Assembly (NCBI GenBank): GCA_022842065.1
Contig: JALHQH010000024.1
Coordinates: forward strand, 1 to 64,000
Direction: 5' to 3'
Length of the DNA stretch: 64,000 nucleotides
From: Caldilineaceae bacterium
GTDB taxonomy: Bacteria > Chloroflexota > Anaerolineae > Caldilineales > Caldilineaceae
The position numbers and the translations under genes were made by a program. Each line of letters begins with the position of its first letter. The stretch's first letter is position 1. Shown here one piece after another: positions 41,878-51,134 of this stretch. Under the pieces are notes generated by a model that was given only the letters and a program-made list of their open reading frames with translations, was not told the DNA's origin and searched no databases.

Positions 41878-42936
41878 TTATGGTAGCCCGACATAGGCTA
41901 AAATTGTCTCCGGAAAGCTATCGGTTACAATCAAGAAACCATCCAGCTCTGCGGTCTGTAAGCGGACAACACCCTCCCAGTTGCGCGCCACATTGTTGGG
42001 CAAAAGCTGCAATGGTAGTGCCGGTGTCGCGGTCCGTTGCAGCCCCGTTGGTGAAAACTGAAATTCGATCAGCCTTTCAACGGGACGTGCTTGTGCCCCA
42101 CTGGGGATGGCACCACCTAGCCGGCGGAGCAAGGGCAGCAAACTACCATCACCTGGGTAAAAGTAGTTGAAGATCCAGAAACGCCCTTCCGCATCGGCGG
42201 CCGTTGCATCAGTCACCCGGTACTCGACGTAAGGTAAAGCGAGCTCGCCGGTCGGGACCAGGGTGCTCGCATCAAAGAGCTGGGCAACCGGGTTACCGTT
42301 AACGAGAAAGCCATTGGCTTCATAGAAAGTGGCCACCTGATCACCGAGTAACACGATGGCTTCGTCGCCGAGATTGGCCAGTGAACTCTGCGGCGCAATT
42401 GGGGTGATTGGATCGCCGGCCAAAGTCAAAGTGCTCAGATCAGACGCAATTTCACCGCTGACCAGATAGCTCAGCATCCCAGTTGCCCGGCGGCTCTCAA
42501 TCGTCATGTAAACCCGGTTATCCCGAATTGCAATCGCTTCGTACCCCTCTGAACCGCTAATCTGTGATTGAACCGCCCAGTCATCGAGCAAAATGGGCCG
42601 GGGGTTGGGTGGTTCTGTACGCCGGCCCATTAAATAGTCCACGATCTCTTGTTGATCGAGGGCAAAGAGTTGGTTGTCAAAACGCGCCGGAAACTGGGGC
42701 AGCATAATCAGCTGATCACCATACCAGCTCAGCCCCGAGAACTCGGCCCAAGGATAGGAAAGCGGTGTGGGCAGCGCAATGGCAAAAACCGTCTGCTCGA
42801 CCGGTGGGGCTTCACGAACCGTTGTAAAACCGGCACCGGGTAAGGCAAAAGGGGGAGGAAGCCAACGAATACAGCCAGTCAAGGTCAGTGTCAGCAAGAC
42901 CAACACCAATCCCCACCCTCGTTGTCGGCTGACCAT
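41878..42936 (-). CDS. Lipoprotein with phytase-like (esterase-like) beta-propeller domain
   Basis: This protein of about 352 residues has an N-terminal signal peptide ending in the lipobox LTGC, so it is a surface-anchored lipoprotein. The mature part matches the esterase-like/phytase-like domain pattern: EFSGLSWYGDQLIMLPQ, GYEAIAIRDNRVYM, LGDEAIVLLGD, NWEGVVRL and GFLIVTDSFPETILAYV. These recurrent D/E-G-I/A and DS motifs belong to calcium-rich beta-propellers. The substrate is unknown. ATG 42936 is preferred over TTG 42942; no clear Shine-Dalgarno sequence is seen. It stands alone upstream of the TIM-barrel gene and about 80 bp after the HerA-like gene. Confidence 0.8.
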   Translation of the reverse strand: MVSRQRGWGLVLVLLTLTLTGCIRWLPPPFALPGAGFTTVREAPPVEQTVFAIALPTPLSYPWAEFSGLSWYGDQLIMLPQFPARFDNQLFALDQQEIVDYLMGRRTEPPNPRPILLDDWAVQSQISGSEGYEAIAIRDNRVYMTIESRRATGMLSYLVSGEIASDLSTLTLAGDPITPIAPQSSLANLGDEAIVLLGDQVATFYEANGFLVNGNPVAQLFDASTLVPTGELALPYVEYRVTDATAADAEGRFWIFNYFYPGDGSLLPLLRRLGGAIPSGAQARPVERLIEFQFSPTGLQRTATPALPLQLLPNNVARNWEGVVRLQTAELDGFLIVTDSFPETILAYVGLP

Positions 42937-43014
42937 CGGCAACGATATAAATTTATTCAGCGTACTGCTCCTTTACTTGTACACAGGGTACTTATACAAA
43001 GGCCAACAGCTGCA

Positions 43015-45651
43015 TTAGCCAACAGCCGGCAGTTGATAAGCGGCAATCGTGTCGGTATAGTTACGAGCGCCGTCTGTATAACGAATGATCCACGAGGGTA
43101 GCCAGGCCAGGGCGACGGTACGAACATCCACATCCGTACGCCGGGGGCTGATCTCCTGTTGACTCAATTCATCCATCAGGTTTGCCCACTTGAGGGTAAT
43201 CGCCTCACTCTGCACTTTGAGTTCCTGCTCCAGTTCGCTAATTTCCCGTTTCAGTTCGTCGATCTCCTGGCGACTCTCTACCACATCCTGGCCCGCATTG
43301 GCAGTCATCCGCCGCCGGTTAGCAGCCGTACTTAACACGCGTGTACTCCGGCGCCCCAAGACCCAACTCAGCACACTTTCACCGATACTGACCACCTCTT
43401 GTTGCTTGCGGGCCGAATGTTCGGCCTCTTCAGCCGCGAGTTCGCGTTCTTCTTTGCGCAATTTATCTTGCAAACGATCAAGCTGACTGGCATAACGCGC
43501 TTCCAGCTTGTCAACCTCGCTGTCGCGCTGCTCGCGCGCGGCCTGTTGTAAGCGAATCTTAAAATCACGCTCGCGCTCACTCGGCTGTTGATAAATACCT
43601 AACGCCTCGTGCACATTGATCGTCAAGCGACAATTATAGTACAGCCAGTCAGTCAAAGCGCCCTTGAGGCCCGTAAGTTCGCGTGCACTGTTTGCTTCTT
43701 CTGGGGCAGAAGCAAAGAAAGGGCCTTGGTCGGTGCCCACAACTTCAGGCCGTGCTAATAGATCGCGTTCCTCCACATCTAAAGTTTCGGCGGCCCCCCA
43801 ATCAATGCGGCTGATCCCGGCCGGTGCAGGGGTCAAGAGAATTTGCGCGGTCTGTTGGTCGATAGCCCGCTTGCGATCAACAAAACGGACAGCACCCAGC
43901 CCCAGAATGGCCGGCTCATAGATCAATTGCACACTTTGTGGTTCAAGGTTACGCCGAGTCTCCTGCGCCAAATGGCGCACAGCCGCTTGATCATTCAGCA
44001 CAATCGGCAAGTAGACCTGTGGCACCCCAGGTTCAAGGGTCGGCGCATTGGCGCTAAAACCAGCCGGCAGATTGGCCGGCACGGGTGATGGTGCGGGTGA
44101 TGGTGCTGTGGCAACAGGTTGCGCGGGTGGCGTCCCAGGGTTAGCGACTGGTTGGGGGGGCGCAATCGGTACAGATGCAGGTGGTGCCGTTACGGGTTCG
44201 GTCACAGGCGTTGCGGCAGCCGCGATTGGCGCGGCTTGCGATTGTTTTGTCATCAACTCGCGCACTTGGGGCCGCGTCAAGGGACCACGCAGATAGCTCA
44301 TAGCCCAGCGCGTCTGAAAGACGACGGGGCGCGCCGCATGGACATTGTGCAGCAGAAAGACGCGGCTACCCAGTTTCGTAATCAGCTCATCATAGTCAAC
44401 CTCGGTATTGCCCCCGGACTCGGCAATGGCCCCCTGCAGCCCTTGTAGCACACGCGCCTTATCACGCTCGGCCTGAAGCTTGCCGATAAACCAGGTGCCG
44501 GCGTTGGTCAGACCTTTGTAATCGAGATCCACCGGATTCTGCGTCACCAGCACCACGCCAACCCCAAACGCACGCGCCTGCTTGAGCAAAGTGAGCAGCG
44601 GCCGTTTGGAAGGCGGCTCGGCCGTGGGCGGGAAGTAACCGAAGATCTCATCAATATAGAGCAGCGCGCGCAAGCTGGTTGTCCCTGATTGACGGCGCAC
44701 CCAGGTAAGAATCCCCTCCAGCAGCAAGGTCATAAAGAACATGCGCTCGCTGTCACTGAGGTGGGCAATGTAAAAGATGCTGTGGCGCGGTTTGCCCGCG
44801 GCGGTGAAATAGAGGCGATCAATATCCAGTGGCTCGCCTTGCAACCAACTTTGAAAAGTGGGAGCCGCGATCAGGTTGTTGAAGGCCATCGCCAGTTCAA
44901 AACGATCTTTCTGCGGGAAGAAGGTATCGACATCAAAAACTCCCAGTTGACGTACCGGTGGCGTCTGGATCGCCAGAATCAGTTGCGCTAGATCCAGATT
45001 GTGTCCGTCTTTCCAGAAATGCTCGAAAATATTGGAAAGCAGAATCGATTCACGGCTGCGCACTGGGTCCGCCTTCACACCGACCAAGCCCAAAAGCGCG
45101 GCAACCGTGCCGCTAATCCGCTCGCGAATTGCTTCGCCTTCGGTGGCAAAGTCAAGCCCTGGTGCAGCCAGGCTCCCCAAAATATTCACAGGCACGCCGG
45201 CATCAGAGCCAGGCGTAAAGATCGTATATTCAACGGTCTCGGCCAAGGTGCGCATCCGAGCCGGATCGATGCCCCAATCGGCCAGGCCAGTGCGCCACTG
45301 TTCGGCGGTATCCTGGGCAAATTGATCGATGTCTTTGCCTTTCCGCCGCGCGTCATCAACATTGATCCAAGGTTGAAAATCTTGGGCGCGCAACTCCGGA
45401 AACTGGAGAAGGAGATTCGTCAAATCACCCTTCGGGTCAATCAGGATCGCCGGCACGCGATCGAGTGCCGCCTCTTCCAGTAGCCCCAGACAAAGCCCCG
45501 TCTTGCCGCTGCCGGTCATACCAACGCAAACTGCGTGGGTCGTCAGGTCGCGCGCATCATAGTTGACGGCAACGTCACTCCGTTGACCGCGATTCAGATC
45601 ATACTCAGCGCCGAGGTAGAAAGAACCTAATTTCTCCGGTGGGGCTTGCAT
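43015..45651 (-). CDS. HerA/FtsK-like ATPase with coiled coil
   Basis: This 878-residue protein starts with a short beta-rich HAS-barrel-like segment (LGSFYLGAEYDL). The ATPase core follows: Walker A VGMTGSGKT (44-52), AILIDPKGDLTNL, Walker B RALLYIDEIFGYFPP, and GVGVVLVTQNPVDLDYKGL with the following NAGTWFIGKL. That order is typical of HerA/DUF853-type translocases. A Pro/Ala-rich linker (~475-545) leads to a second part with a long coiled coil (~690-830, KLEARYASQLDRLQDKLRKE). Family members work on DNA ends or as secretion motors; no NurA-like nuclease is adjacent, so the partner is unknown. ATG 45651 is followed upstream by the large octamer hairpin. Confidence 0.85.
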   Translation of the reverse strand: MQAPPEKLGSFYLGAEYDLNRGQRSDVAVNYDARDLTTHAVCVGMTGSGKTGLCLGLLEEAALDRVPAILIDPKGDLTNLLLQFPELRAQDFQPWINVDDARRKGKDIDQFAQDTAEQWRTGLADWGIDPARMRTLAETVEYTIFTPGSDAGVPVNILGSLAAPGLDFATEGEAIRERISGTVAALLGLVGVKADPVRSRESILLSNIFEHFWKDGHNLDLAQLILAIQTPPVRQLGVFDVDTFFPQKDRFELAMAFNNLIAAPTFQSWLQGEPLDIDRLYFTAAGKPRHSIFYIAHLSDSERMFFMTLLLEGILTWVRRQSGTTSLRALLYIDEIFGYFPPTAEPPSKRPLLTLLKQARAFGVGVVLVTQNPVDLDYKGLTNAGTWFIGKLQAERDKARVLQGLQGAIAESGGNTEVDYDELITKLGSRVFLLHNVHAARPVVFQTRWAMSYLRGPLTRPQVRELMTKQSQAAPIAAAATPVTEPVTAPPASVPIAPPQPVANPGTPPAQPVATAPSPAPSPVPANLPAGFSANAPTLEPGVPQVYLPIVLNDQAAVRHLAQETRRNLEPQSVQLIYEPAILGLGAVRFVDRKRAIDQQTAQILLTPAPAGISRIDWGAAETLDVEERDLLARPEVVGTDQGPFFASAPEEANSARELTGLKGALTDWLYYNCRLTINVHEALGIYQQPSERERDFKIRLQQAAREQRDSEVDKLEARYASQLDRLQDKLRKEERELAAEEAEHSARKQQEVVSIGESVLSWVLGRRSTRVLSTAANRRRMTANAGQDVVESRQEIDELKREISELEQELKVQSEAITLKWANLMDELSQQEISPRRTDVDVRTVALAWLPSWIIRYTDGARNYTDTIAAYQLPAVG

Positions 45652-45678
45652 GGTGACTCCTCAGTGATTGGGTGGGAG

Positions 45679-45888
45679 GTAGATAAGTAAATCAGTAAAT
45701 CGGTAGATCGGTAGATCGGTAGATCGGTAGATAAGAACGTCCATAGAAAGTAGCCTATTTACTAATGTACTGATTTACTAATGTACTGATTTACTAATGT
45801 ACTGATTTACCGATTTACTGATTTACCGATTTACTGATTTACCGATTTACTGATTTACCGATTTACTGATTTACCGATTTACTTATCT
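45679..45888. repeat. Largest inverted octamer array, GTAGATCG/ACTGATTT
   Basis: Seven 8-bp units (GTAGATAA, GTAAATCA, GTAAATCG, GTAGATCG three times, GTAGATAA) at 45679-45734 face sixteen complementary units at 45761-45888, where ACTGATTT alternates with ACTAATGT or ACCGATTT, making a 16-bp higher-order period. Even the end unit GTAGATAA has its complement ACTTATCT at the far end. It fills the spacer between the HerA-like ATPase start and the glycosyltransferase stop. Confidence 0.95.
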
Positions 45889-45903
45889 ACAAAATACGTA
45901 ACA

Positions 45904-47151
45904 CTAACTGGCCGCCGTTAAGCGCGCGGCCAGCGCTTCATCATCTAGTTGCCGATGGGCTTGGATCTGTTGGCGTTTGCGCAGTTGGCGGGGCAACCCG
46001 AGCAACCCGGCCAGTTGTCCCCGCAGCCGGGCTTGGGCCGCAGCCCCGCGGATATTACGCAAGGCGTCGATCGCAATTTGCACCTGGGCGTTGATAATTT
46101 GGGGCAGGTGGCGCAATAGTAGGGTGGTGGGCATATTTTTGGCGAGTGTCCACAGGGTATTCCGGCCCACATAATAGCTGCTCATCACGCCACCGCCGGT
46201 TGCGCTGAGATGATGATAGATGTGCGCATTGGGGGCAAAGACCGCGCGCCAGCCGGCCAATTGGGCGCGAAAGCCAAAGTCAACATCCTCTAGATACATC
46301 CAGAAATCTTCGTCAAAGCCCCCCAGCTGCAGCCAAGCTTCACGGCGAAAGGCAGACCCACCCCCAGAGCCACTAAAGATCGCCGGTTGCCCATCATATT
46401 GCCCGTGATCCGTTTCCCAGACGCCCCGGTTACGTGGCACACCGTCGCAGCCCATCAGATCGCCGGCGGTGTGGAGCTTGGTGCGCTCGTCAAAGAGCAA
46501 CATCTTGCTGGCAATGATCGCGGCATCGGGCTGGGCACAGGCAACTTTCGCTAGCTCGGCCAGCCAGAGCGGATCTGGCTCGGTGTCATTATTAAGCAAC
46601 ACCAGCAGCCGACCATGCGCGGCATCAACGGCCAGATTACAAGTGCGCACAAAGCCAAGGTTACGCCGGTTGAGCAAAACGCGTACCGCAGGGTAATTGG
46701 CTTCGGTAAAGGCGACTGAGTTATCCGTGCTAGCGTCATCGGCAAGGATGATCTCAAAATCGCGAAAACTCTGCCGCGCCAGGGCTTCAAAGAGAGTGGG
46801 CAGAAAGCGCACACCATTGAAGTTGGGGATGATCACGGAGAAGAAGGGGGGCAGCGCTGGACGCAAGGGCGCAGCCGCACGCTGTGGCCGGGGCACAAAA
46901 TCAGTAGGAGCCGCCCGAAAACTCTCCAGATTGAGCGCGATTTGATGGCGCATCACCACGCGATTATCCTCACGTAGCGCGCCATAGGTCTCATCGGAGA
47001 CAATTGGATTGCTGCCGGAGGGGGCATCGGCACCAGCGTCCCGCTTCTTAATCCGCGCCCGCGCCTGCTCGATTTGGGCCTGACGCACCTCAGTTGGCTT
47101 CACTTCAGCCGATTTACTGGGATCGGGCATTGGCTTTAATTCATCACTCAT
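45904..47151 (-). CDS. Glycosyltransferase family 2
   Basis: This protein is 415 residues long. A charged ~95-residue N-terminal tail precedes a GT-A domain: FSVIIPNFNGVRFLPTLFEA, IILADDASTDNS, NRRNLGFVRTCNLAVDAA, the nucleotide-sugar motif LLVLLNNDTEPDPLWL and EDVDFGFRAQLAGW, the acceptor-site ED motif. It resembles rhamnosyl/glycosyltransferases of surface-polysaccharide clusters. Its start overlaps the stop of the RfbD gene by 4 bp (ATGA), so the two are translationally coupled. No membrane segment is obvious, although the C-terminal ~60 residues are amphipathic. Confidence 0.92.
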   Translation of the reverse strand: MSDELKPMPDPSKSAEVKPTEVRQAQIEQARARIKKRDAGADAPSGSNPIVSDETYGALREDNRVVMRHQIALNLESFRAAPTDFVPRPQRAAAPLRPALPPFFSVIIPNFNGVRFLPTLFEALARQSFRDFEIILADDASTDNSVAFTEANYPAVRVLLNRRNLGFVRTCNLAVDAAHGRLLVLLNNDTEPDPLWLAELAKVACAQPDAAIIASKMLLFDERTKLHTAGDLMGCDGVPRNRGVWETDHGQYDGQPAIFSGSGGGSAFRREAWLQLGGFDEDFWMYLEDVDFGFRAQLAGWRAVFAPNAHIYHHLSATGGGVMSSYYVGRNTLWTLAKNMPTTLLLRHLPQIINAQVQIAIDALRNIRGAAAQARLRGQLAGLLGLPRQLRKRQQIQAHRQLDDEALAARLTAAS

Positions 47152-48002
47152 GCAAGCTCCTTGGACTCTACTTCGGTATACGCGGCTAACGCGGCTTGCC
47201 AGGGCCGCAACACAACACCCAGCGCGGCGGCCGCCTGGTTAATCAAAACAGCGTGTAGCGGCGAATCAGCTGGGCGCTGCCACTCGCGGTGACTGATCGG
47301 CGTCACCGCCACCTGGCTACGCCCATTTGCCGCCAAGACCGCCTGCGCAAATTCAAAACGACTTGCTTGCCCCTCGTTGACCAGATGATAAATCCCATAA
47401 CGTGTGTGTGCCACCAAAGCGTCAATGGCAACGGCAACGTCGGGCGTATAGGTAGGATTACCCACCTCGTCAGCCACGACCCGCAGGTGTGCCAATTTGT
47501 CGGCCGCCTGGGTAATTTTCCGGGGAAAGTTAGCGCCGCCCGGACCAAAGAGCCACGCCGTGCGGATAATATAGACCCGATCATGGCTCTGCTGTACGGC
47601 TAATTCCCCGGCTAGCTTGCTGCGGGCGTAAACACTGCGCGGTGCGGGCAGATCATATTCGCGATAAGTTGCGCCCGGTAGACCACCAAAGACCTCATTG
47701 GTACTGACATGGACGAGCGTGGCACCACAACGGTGACAGCCTTCGGCCAGATATTTTGGCCCGAGCGCATTGGCGGCAAACGCACCATCGGGATCGCTTT
47801 CTGCCCCATCAACATTGGTCCAGCCGGCACTATTGATCACCAGATCAGGCTGCAGCTTGGCCACTTGGGCAGCAATTGCCGGCGAAGTAATATCATGTGT
47901 AGGGCGTGCCCAGTTGCTAATGTGATGCCTGGCATCCTGCCCAAAATGCGCGTGCAAGGCCCGCCCCAGCTGACCGCGCCCGCCAACAATCAAGACATGC
48001 AT
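47148..48002 (-). CDS. rfbD: dTDP-4-dehydrorhamnose reductase
   Basis: In this 284-residue SDR the cofactor motif is VLIVGGRGQLGRAL. PDLVINSAGWTNVDGAESDP is the RmlD-type substrate region, HVSTNEVFGG follows, and the catalytic pair is YARSK. TAWLFGPGG and NPTYTPDVA are also family hallmarks. It makes dTDP-L-rhamnose in the last step of the pathway. rfbA, B and C are not in the window. It is coupled to the glycosyltransferase that may use the product. The 248-bp spacer upstream (48003-48250) shows no clear promoter or repeat. AGGGAGG precedes ATG 48002. Confidence 0.9.
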   Translation of the reverse strand: MHVLIVGGRGQLGRALHAHFGQDARHHISNWARPTHDITSPAIAAQVAKLQPDLVINSAGWTNVDGAESDPDGAFAANALGPKYLAEGCHRCGATLVHVSTNEVFGGLPGATYREYDLPAPRSVYARSKLAGELAVQQSHDRVYIIRTAWLFGPGGANFPRKITQAADKLAHLRVVADEVGNPTYTPDVAVAIDALVAHTRYGIYHLVNEGQASRFEFAQAVLAANGRSQVAVTPISHREWQRPADSPLHAVLINQAAAALGVVLRPWQAALAAYTEVESKELA

Positions 48003-48250
48003 GGGGGATTACCCCTCCCTAATGTGCGATCGATTTGAATCTAGCGAATCATTAATGGCAAATAATTAATGATTAAAACGGCGACCAGAAGTTGGACCGA
48101 ACCAACAAATTGTCGCGGTGTCGCGAACGTGGCTTGCCAAAGCGCGACTGTCGCCCCGAGTATAGCATAGAGGCACAGTTTTTGCCGAAGCTACTGTAGG
48201 CGCAAAGGTTAACTAAGTGAGCATCTAAAATTAACTTCCCGATTCGCTCA

Positions 48251-49294
48251 CTAGGTGATACCCAGGGCAGCCGACACCAGTTGCGGCAGATGATGGCGCA
48301 ATGGGAACAAGTCAACATACCCAACATGACCACCGCTTGGGTGCAGCTGAATTTCCAACAAAGGGTGCGTGGGCAAAGCATAAAAATCGGCGACATCGAT
48401 CACTGGATCATCAAGCGCAGAGATGATGGTGGTGGGGACAGTCAGCCCGGCCAGGGCCGTTGGCGTCACCGTGTAGGCGGCAAAATATTCGTCGGCGGAT
48501 TGAAAGGTGCCGTAGCGATGACCATAATTGACGATCACCCACTCGGTCATTGCGCGCACGGTAGGATAAGCGCAGATCGGGGTGAAGTCATAGAGCTGAG
48601 GAAAATAACGCGCTTTTGCCAGGAGCGAACTGAGCCAACGGCGGCGAAAGTAGCGCCGATAGAACAAGTGACTATCGATGCGATCGGTGGCATGGGCGGG
48701 ATCGATCGCCGGGTTGATCGCCAAGACTTTTGTCAAAGTAGGAATGGGCTGAATCGGTTGGTGCAATGCCAGCCGCAAGGCAAAATTGCCACCCATTGAA
48801 ACGCCAACGATATAAAAGGGCAGACCAGCAGCCCAAGTGGCAATTTGGCTCGCCGCCCGGTGCACCTCGTCCAGCAGAATGCCAAGAAAGATTCCGGGGT
48901 TCAAGGTGTGGCGGTCAACATGCAAATTAGGGCCGTGGTCACGCAGGTTCAGCCGCACCACATCATACCCCCGTTGGACCAGGTCGGCGGTCAAGAGCAA
49001 ATTGTAATGCGAATGGCTACAGCCCTCCCAGCCGTGGAGCAGTAACACAAGTCCTTGCCGATGCGTGTTTAAAGTCGGCGTATAGTAGGCAAGCAGCCGG
49101 GCGGTGGTATCCGCCCCAGTGACATCAGTCCCCCCATCCAATAAAATCGGCGTATCAAGTTGCGCAGCTGCTCGACCTTTGGGTTGATAACGTGCAAGCA
49201 AGGTCTGTAGATCACCAGAACGCAAATAACGTTGGGGTACGAAAGGGACGGTCGGTTGATGGCTCGTTTGCTGTAAAATAGAAGCTGTCGTCAT
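48251..49294 (-). CDS. YheT-family alpha/beta hydrolase
   Basis: This 347-residue protein has the family's N-terminal pattern (YLRSGDLQTLLARYQPKG), then LLLHGWEGCSHSHYNL and nucleophile GVSMGGNFAL. The acid is in ISALDDPVID, and the His in PSGGHVGYVD. YheT-type enzymes are cytosolic esterases/lipases of unclear physiological substrate. All three catalytic residues are present. ATG 49294 opens the frame. It lies alone, in the same direction as the response-regulator kinase 44 bp upstream. Confidence 0.85.
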   Translation of the reverse strand: MTTASILQQTSHQPTVPFVPQRYLRSGDLQTLLARYQPKGRAAAQLDTPILLDGGTDVTGADTTARLLAYYTPTLNTHRQGLVLLLHGWEGCSHSHYNLLLTADLVQRGYDVVRLNLRDHGPNLHVDRHTLNPGIFLGILLDEVHRAASQIATWAAGLPFYIVGVSMGGNFALRLALHQPIQPIPTLTKVLAINPAIDPAHATDRIDSHLFYRRYFRRRWLSSLLAKARYFPQLYDFTPICAYPTVRAMTEWVIVNYGHRYGTFQSADEYFAAYTVTPTALAGLTVPTTIISALDDPVIDVADFYALPTHPLLEIQLHPSGGHVGYVDLFPLRHHLPQLVSAALGIT

Positions 49295-49338
49295 GGTGTT
49301 AACTCATTTCGCACATTACAAGTAAATATGCATAGAAC

Positions 49339-50817
49339 TTACTCTTCAAGGAGCGGAATGGTCAGTTCCACAATGGCACCGGCACCATCCTCACGATTGC
49401 GAAAACGGCAAGCCCCCCCGACTTCCCAGAGCACCGCCGCGACCATGGTCAGCCCCAAGCCCATGCCTGGCACTTCGCCGGTGAAATACTTCTCGACCTG
49501 GTAGTAGGGTAACCAGACCTTTTCAATCTGCTCGGGCGTCAACGAGGCCCCATTATCAATCACACGCAGTAACATTGCCTTGGAGGAAAGGGGCGTCAGT
49601 TCAATTGAGACCGTAGGCGACTTTTGCGGATGAAATTTTTTCGCATTTTCCATCAGTTCCCAGAGAATACACTCGACCGCCTGCTGGGATAAGACCAAAT
49701 GCGGTGAGCTTTGAAAATGGTTCACAACTTCCAACGCTTCGATCTCCTGGCTATGGCCGATTTGCCAGGCCATCTCTTCAAGCGTCTGCAGTGGGAACCC
49801 TTCGGTTGCCTGCGCGCTCACCGGCATCCGCAAGTACTGTAGAATATCGCTAATGGTACTATTGAGTCGCTCCAACCCAGAGCCGACCAACCGCACCACT
49901 TCTTCAATATCGCTGGGCGAGAGGTTTTCCATTAGCTCAGGGGTGAGCAGTTGCAAGCCGCCGGAAATCGCATGGCGCGGGGTGTTGAGTTTGTGCATTA
50001 CCATGGAGTGGAAGGTCCAAATATCGCGCTTGGTACTCATCTGCGCGGTGACATCCCGCAGATGTAGTAGCCGTTGCAACTCGCCGCCCTCGACTTGCAT
50101 CATCAAGGAGACTTCCAGCCATTGTGCCGATGCCGTGGCGGTCTCTGGGCGAATGAGGAAGATGGGTGACTCGTTCTGTGCGGTGCCAATCGGTAAAGCT
50201 GGATCCAGCAACGTGGTCCAAGCCTCTTTCGGTTCACAGCGAAAGCGTTGCCTGATATAGTGGAGAAAACCATCTTCGGTGGGGAAGTTGGTTTCCACCC
50301 CAAAGGCCAGCAGACGGCGTGCACTTTGATTGGCATAGAGCACTTCGTTGCGACGCCCCAACATGACATACCCATCATCAGCCTGTTCAACGACCCACTC
50401 AAAGCGGGCGCGTTCATCAAGCAGACGGCGATAGCGGTTGAGACGCGTAATCGTGCGGACACGTGCCCGCAATTCGGCGTGATCAAAGGGCTTCGTGACG
50501 AAATCATCGGCCCCCGCTTCAATGCCTTGGATACGCGAACTACGGTCGTCGAGCGCCGTTACCAAAATAATCGGGATCTCGGCCAGCCGCCGGTTGGCGC
50601 GCAGCCGCCGGCAGACTTCAAAACCATCCATCACCGGCATCATCACATCAAGCAGGATCAGGTCCGGTGTCAATGCCTCTGCTTGTGTAAGCGCTTCTGA
50701 ACCATTGGCCGCAAAAGCTAACTGATAGGCTGGTGACTGTAAAAGCGCCTCAAGAATCTCGCGCCCAGTCTCGGTATCGTCAACAATGAGGATGACACTT
50801 TTTGCCTGCAAAACCAC
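49339..50817 (-). CDS. REC-PAS-histidine kinase with variant H-box
   Basis: This protein of about 492 residues starts with REC (LIVDDTETG, phospho-Asp in LILLDVMMPVMDG, Lys in VTKPFDH). A PAS-like domain follows (~150-265, QADDGYVMLGRRNEVLYANQ). HisKA-like FHSMVMHKLNTPRHAI keeps the His but carries Lys in place of the Glu normally next to it. HATPase has ELMENAKKFHPQ, VIDNGASL and GMGLGLTMVAAV. The His-Lys change may alter phosphatase or transfer activity. The listed start is GTG 50817, but AGGGAGG ends only one base away, so TTG 50811 is better spaced and may be the true start. It is divergent from the cyclotransferase gene. Confidence 0.85.
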   Translation of the reverse strand: MVLQAKSVILIVDDTETGREILEALLQSPAYQLAFAANGSEALTQAEALTPDLILLDVMMPVMDGFEVCRRLRANRRLAEIPIILVTALDDRSSRIQGIEAGADDFVTKPFDHAELRARVRTITRLNRYRRLLDERARFEWVVEQADDGYVMLGRRNEVLYANQSARRLLAFGVETNFPTEDGFLHYIRQRFRCEPKEAWTTLLDPALPIGTAQNESPIFLIRPETATASAQWLEVSLMMQVEGGELQRLLHLRDVTAQMSTKRDIWTFHSMVMHKLNTPRHAISGGLQLLTPELMENLSPSDIEEVVRLVGSGLERLNSTISDILQYLRMPVSAQATEGFPLQTLEEMAWQIGHSQEIEALEVVNHFQSSPHLVLSQQAVECILWELMENAKKFHPQKSPTVSIELTPLSSKAMLLRVIDNGASLTPEQIEKVWLPYYQVEKYFTGEVPGMGLGLTMVAAVLWEVGGACRFRNREDGAGAIVELTIPLLEE

Positions 50818-51056
50818 ACCTCCCTACCCTAGAAAGCTTAGACACAGCAATTACGTCGATCGCTGTCTTCATGCCAAAAGCTAAGTTTACCTAGATGTGA
50901 GAAAGTTGGCGAATCTTGCGGCGGCTGAATCTGCCGAATGCTCTTACCGACCAAGCCGGTAGCACAGCACAGCGTAATCTTTTTGCGAACATTGGTTATT
51001 TTTTAGCCACTCTGCAATTCTTCTGATACACTGTATCCTTAGATCTTCGTATACAA

Positions 51057-51062
51057 TATAAT
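51057..51062 (+). promoter_or_regulatory. TATAAT -10 element in the divergent spacer
   Basis: A perfect TATAAT in an AT-rich stretch lies 22 bp before GTG 51084 and 73 bp before ATG 51135. No convincing -35 box is seen. The remaining part of the 317-bp spacer 50818-51134 is AT-rich and shows no repeat. Confidence 0.4.
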
Positions 51063-51134
51063 TGTCACCATATCATTGTTAGCGTGTACTTGGATACCAC
51101 CTGTACTTTGATCATACGCAAAGTTGTGATTTTA

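Noticed and set aside
45679..45888. CRISPR array
   Set aside because: The units are 8 bp in continuous register with no unique spacers, and the two halves are inverted. No cas genes are near.
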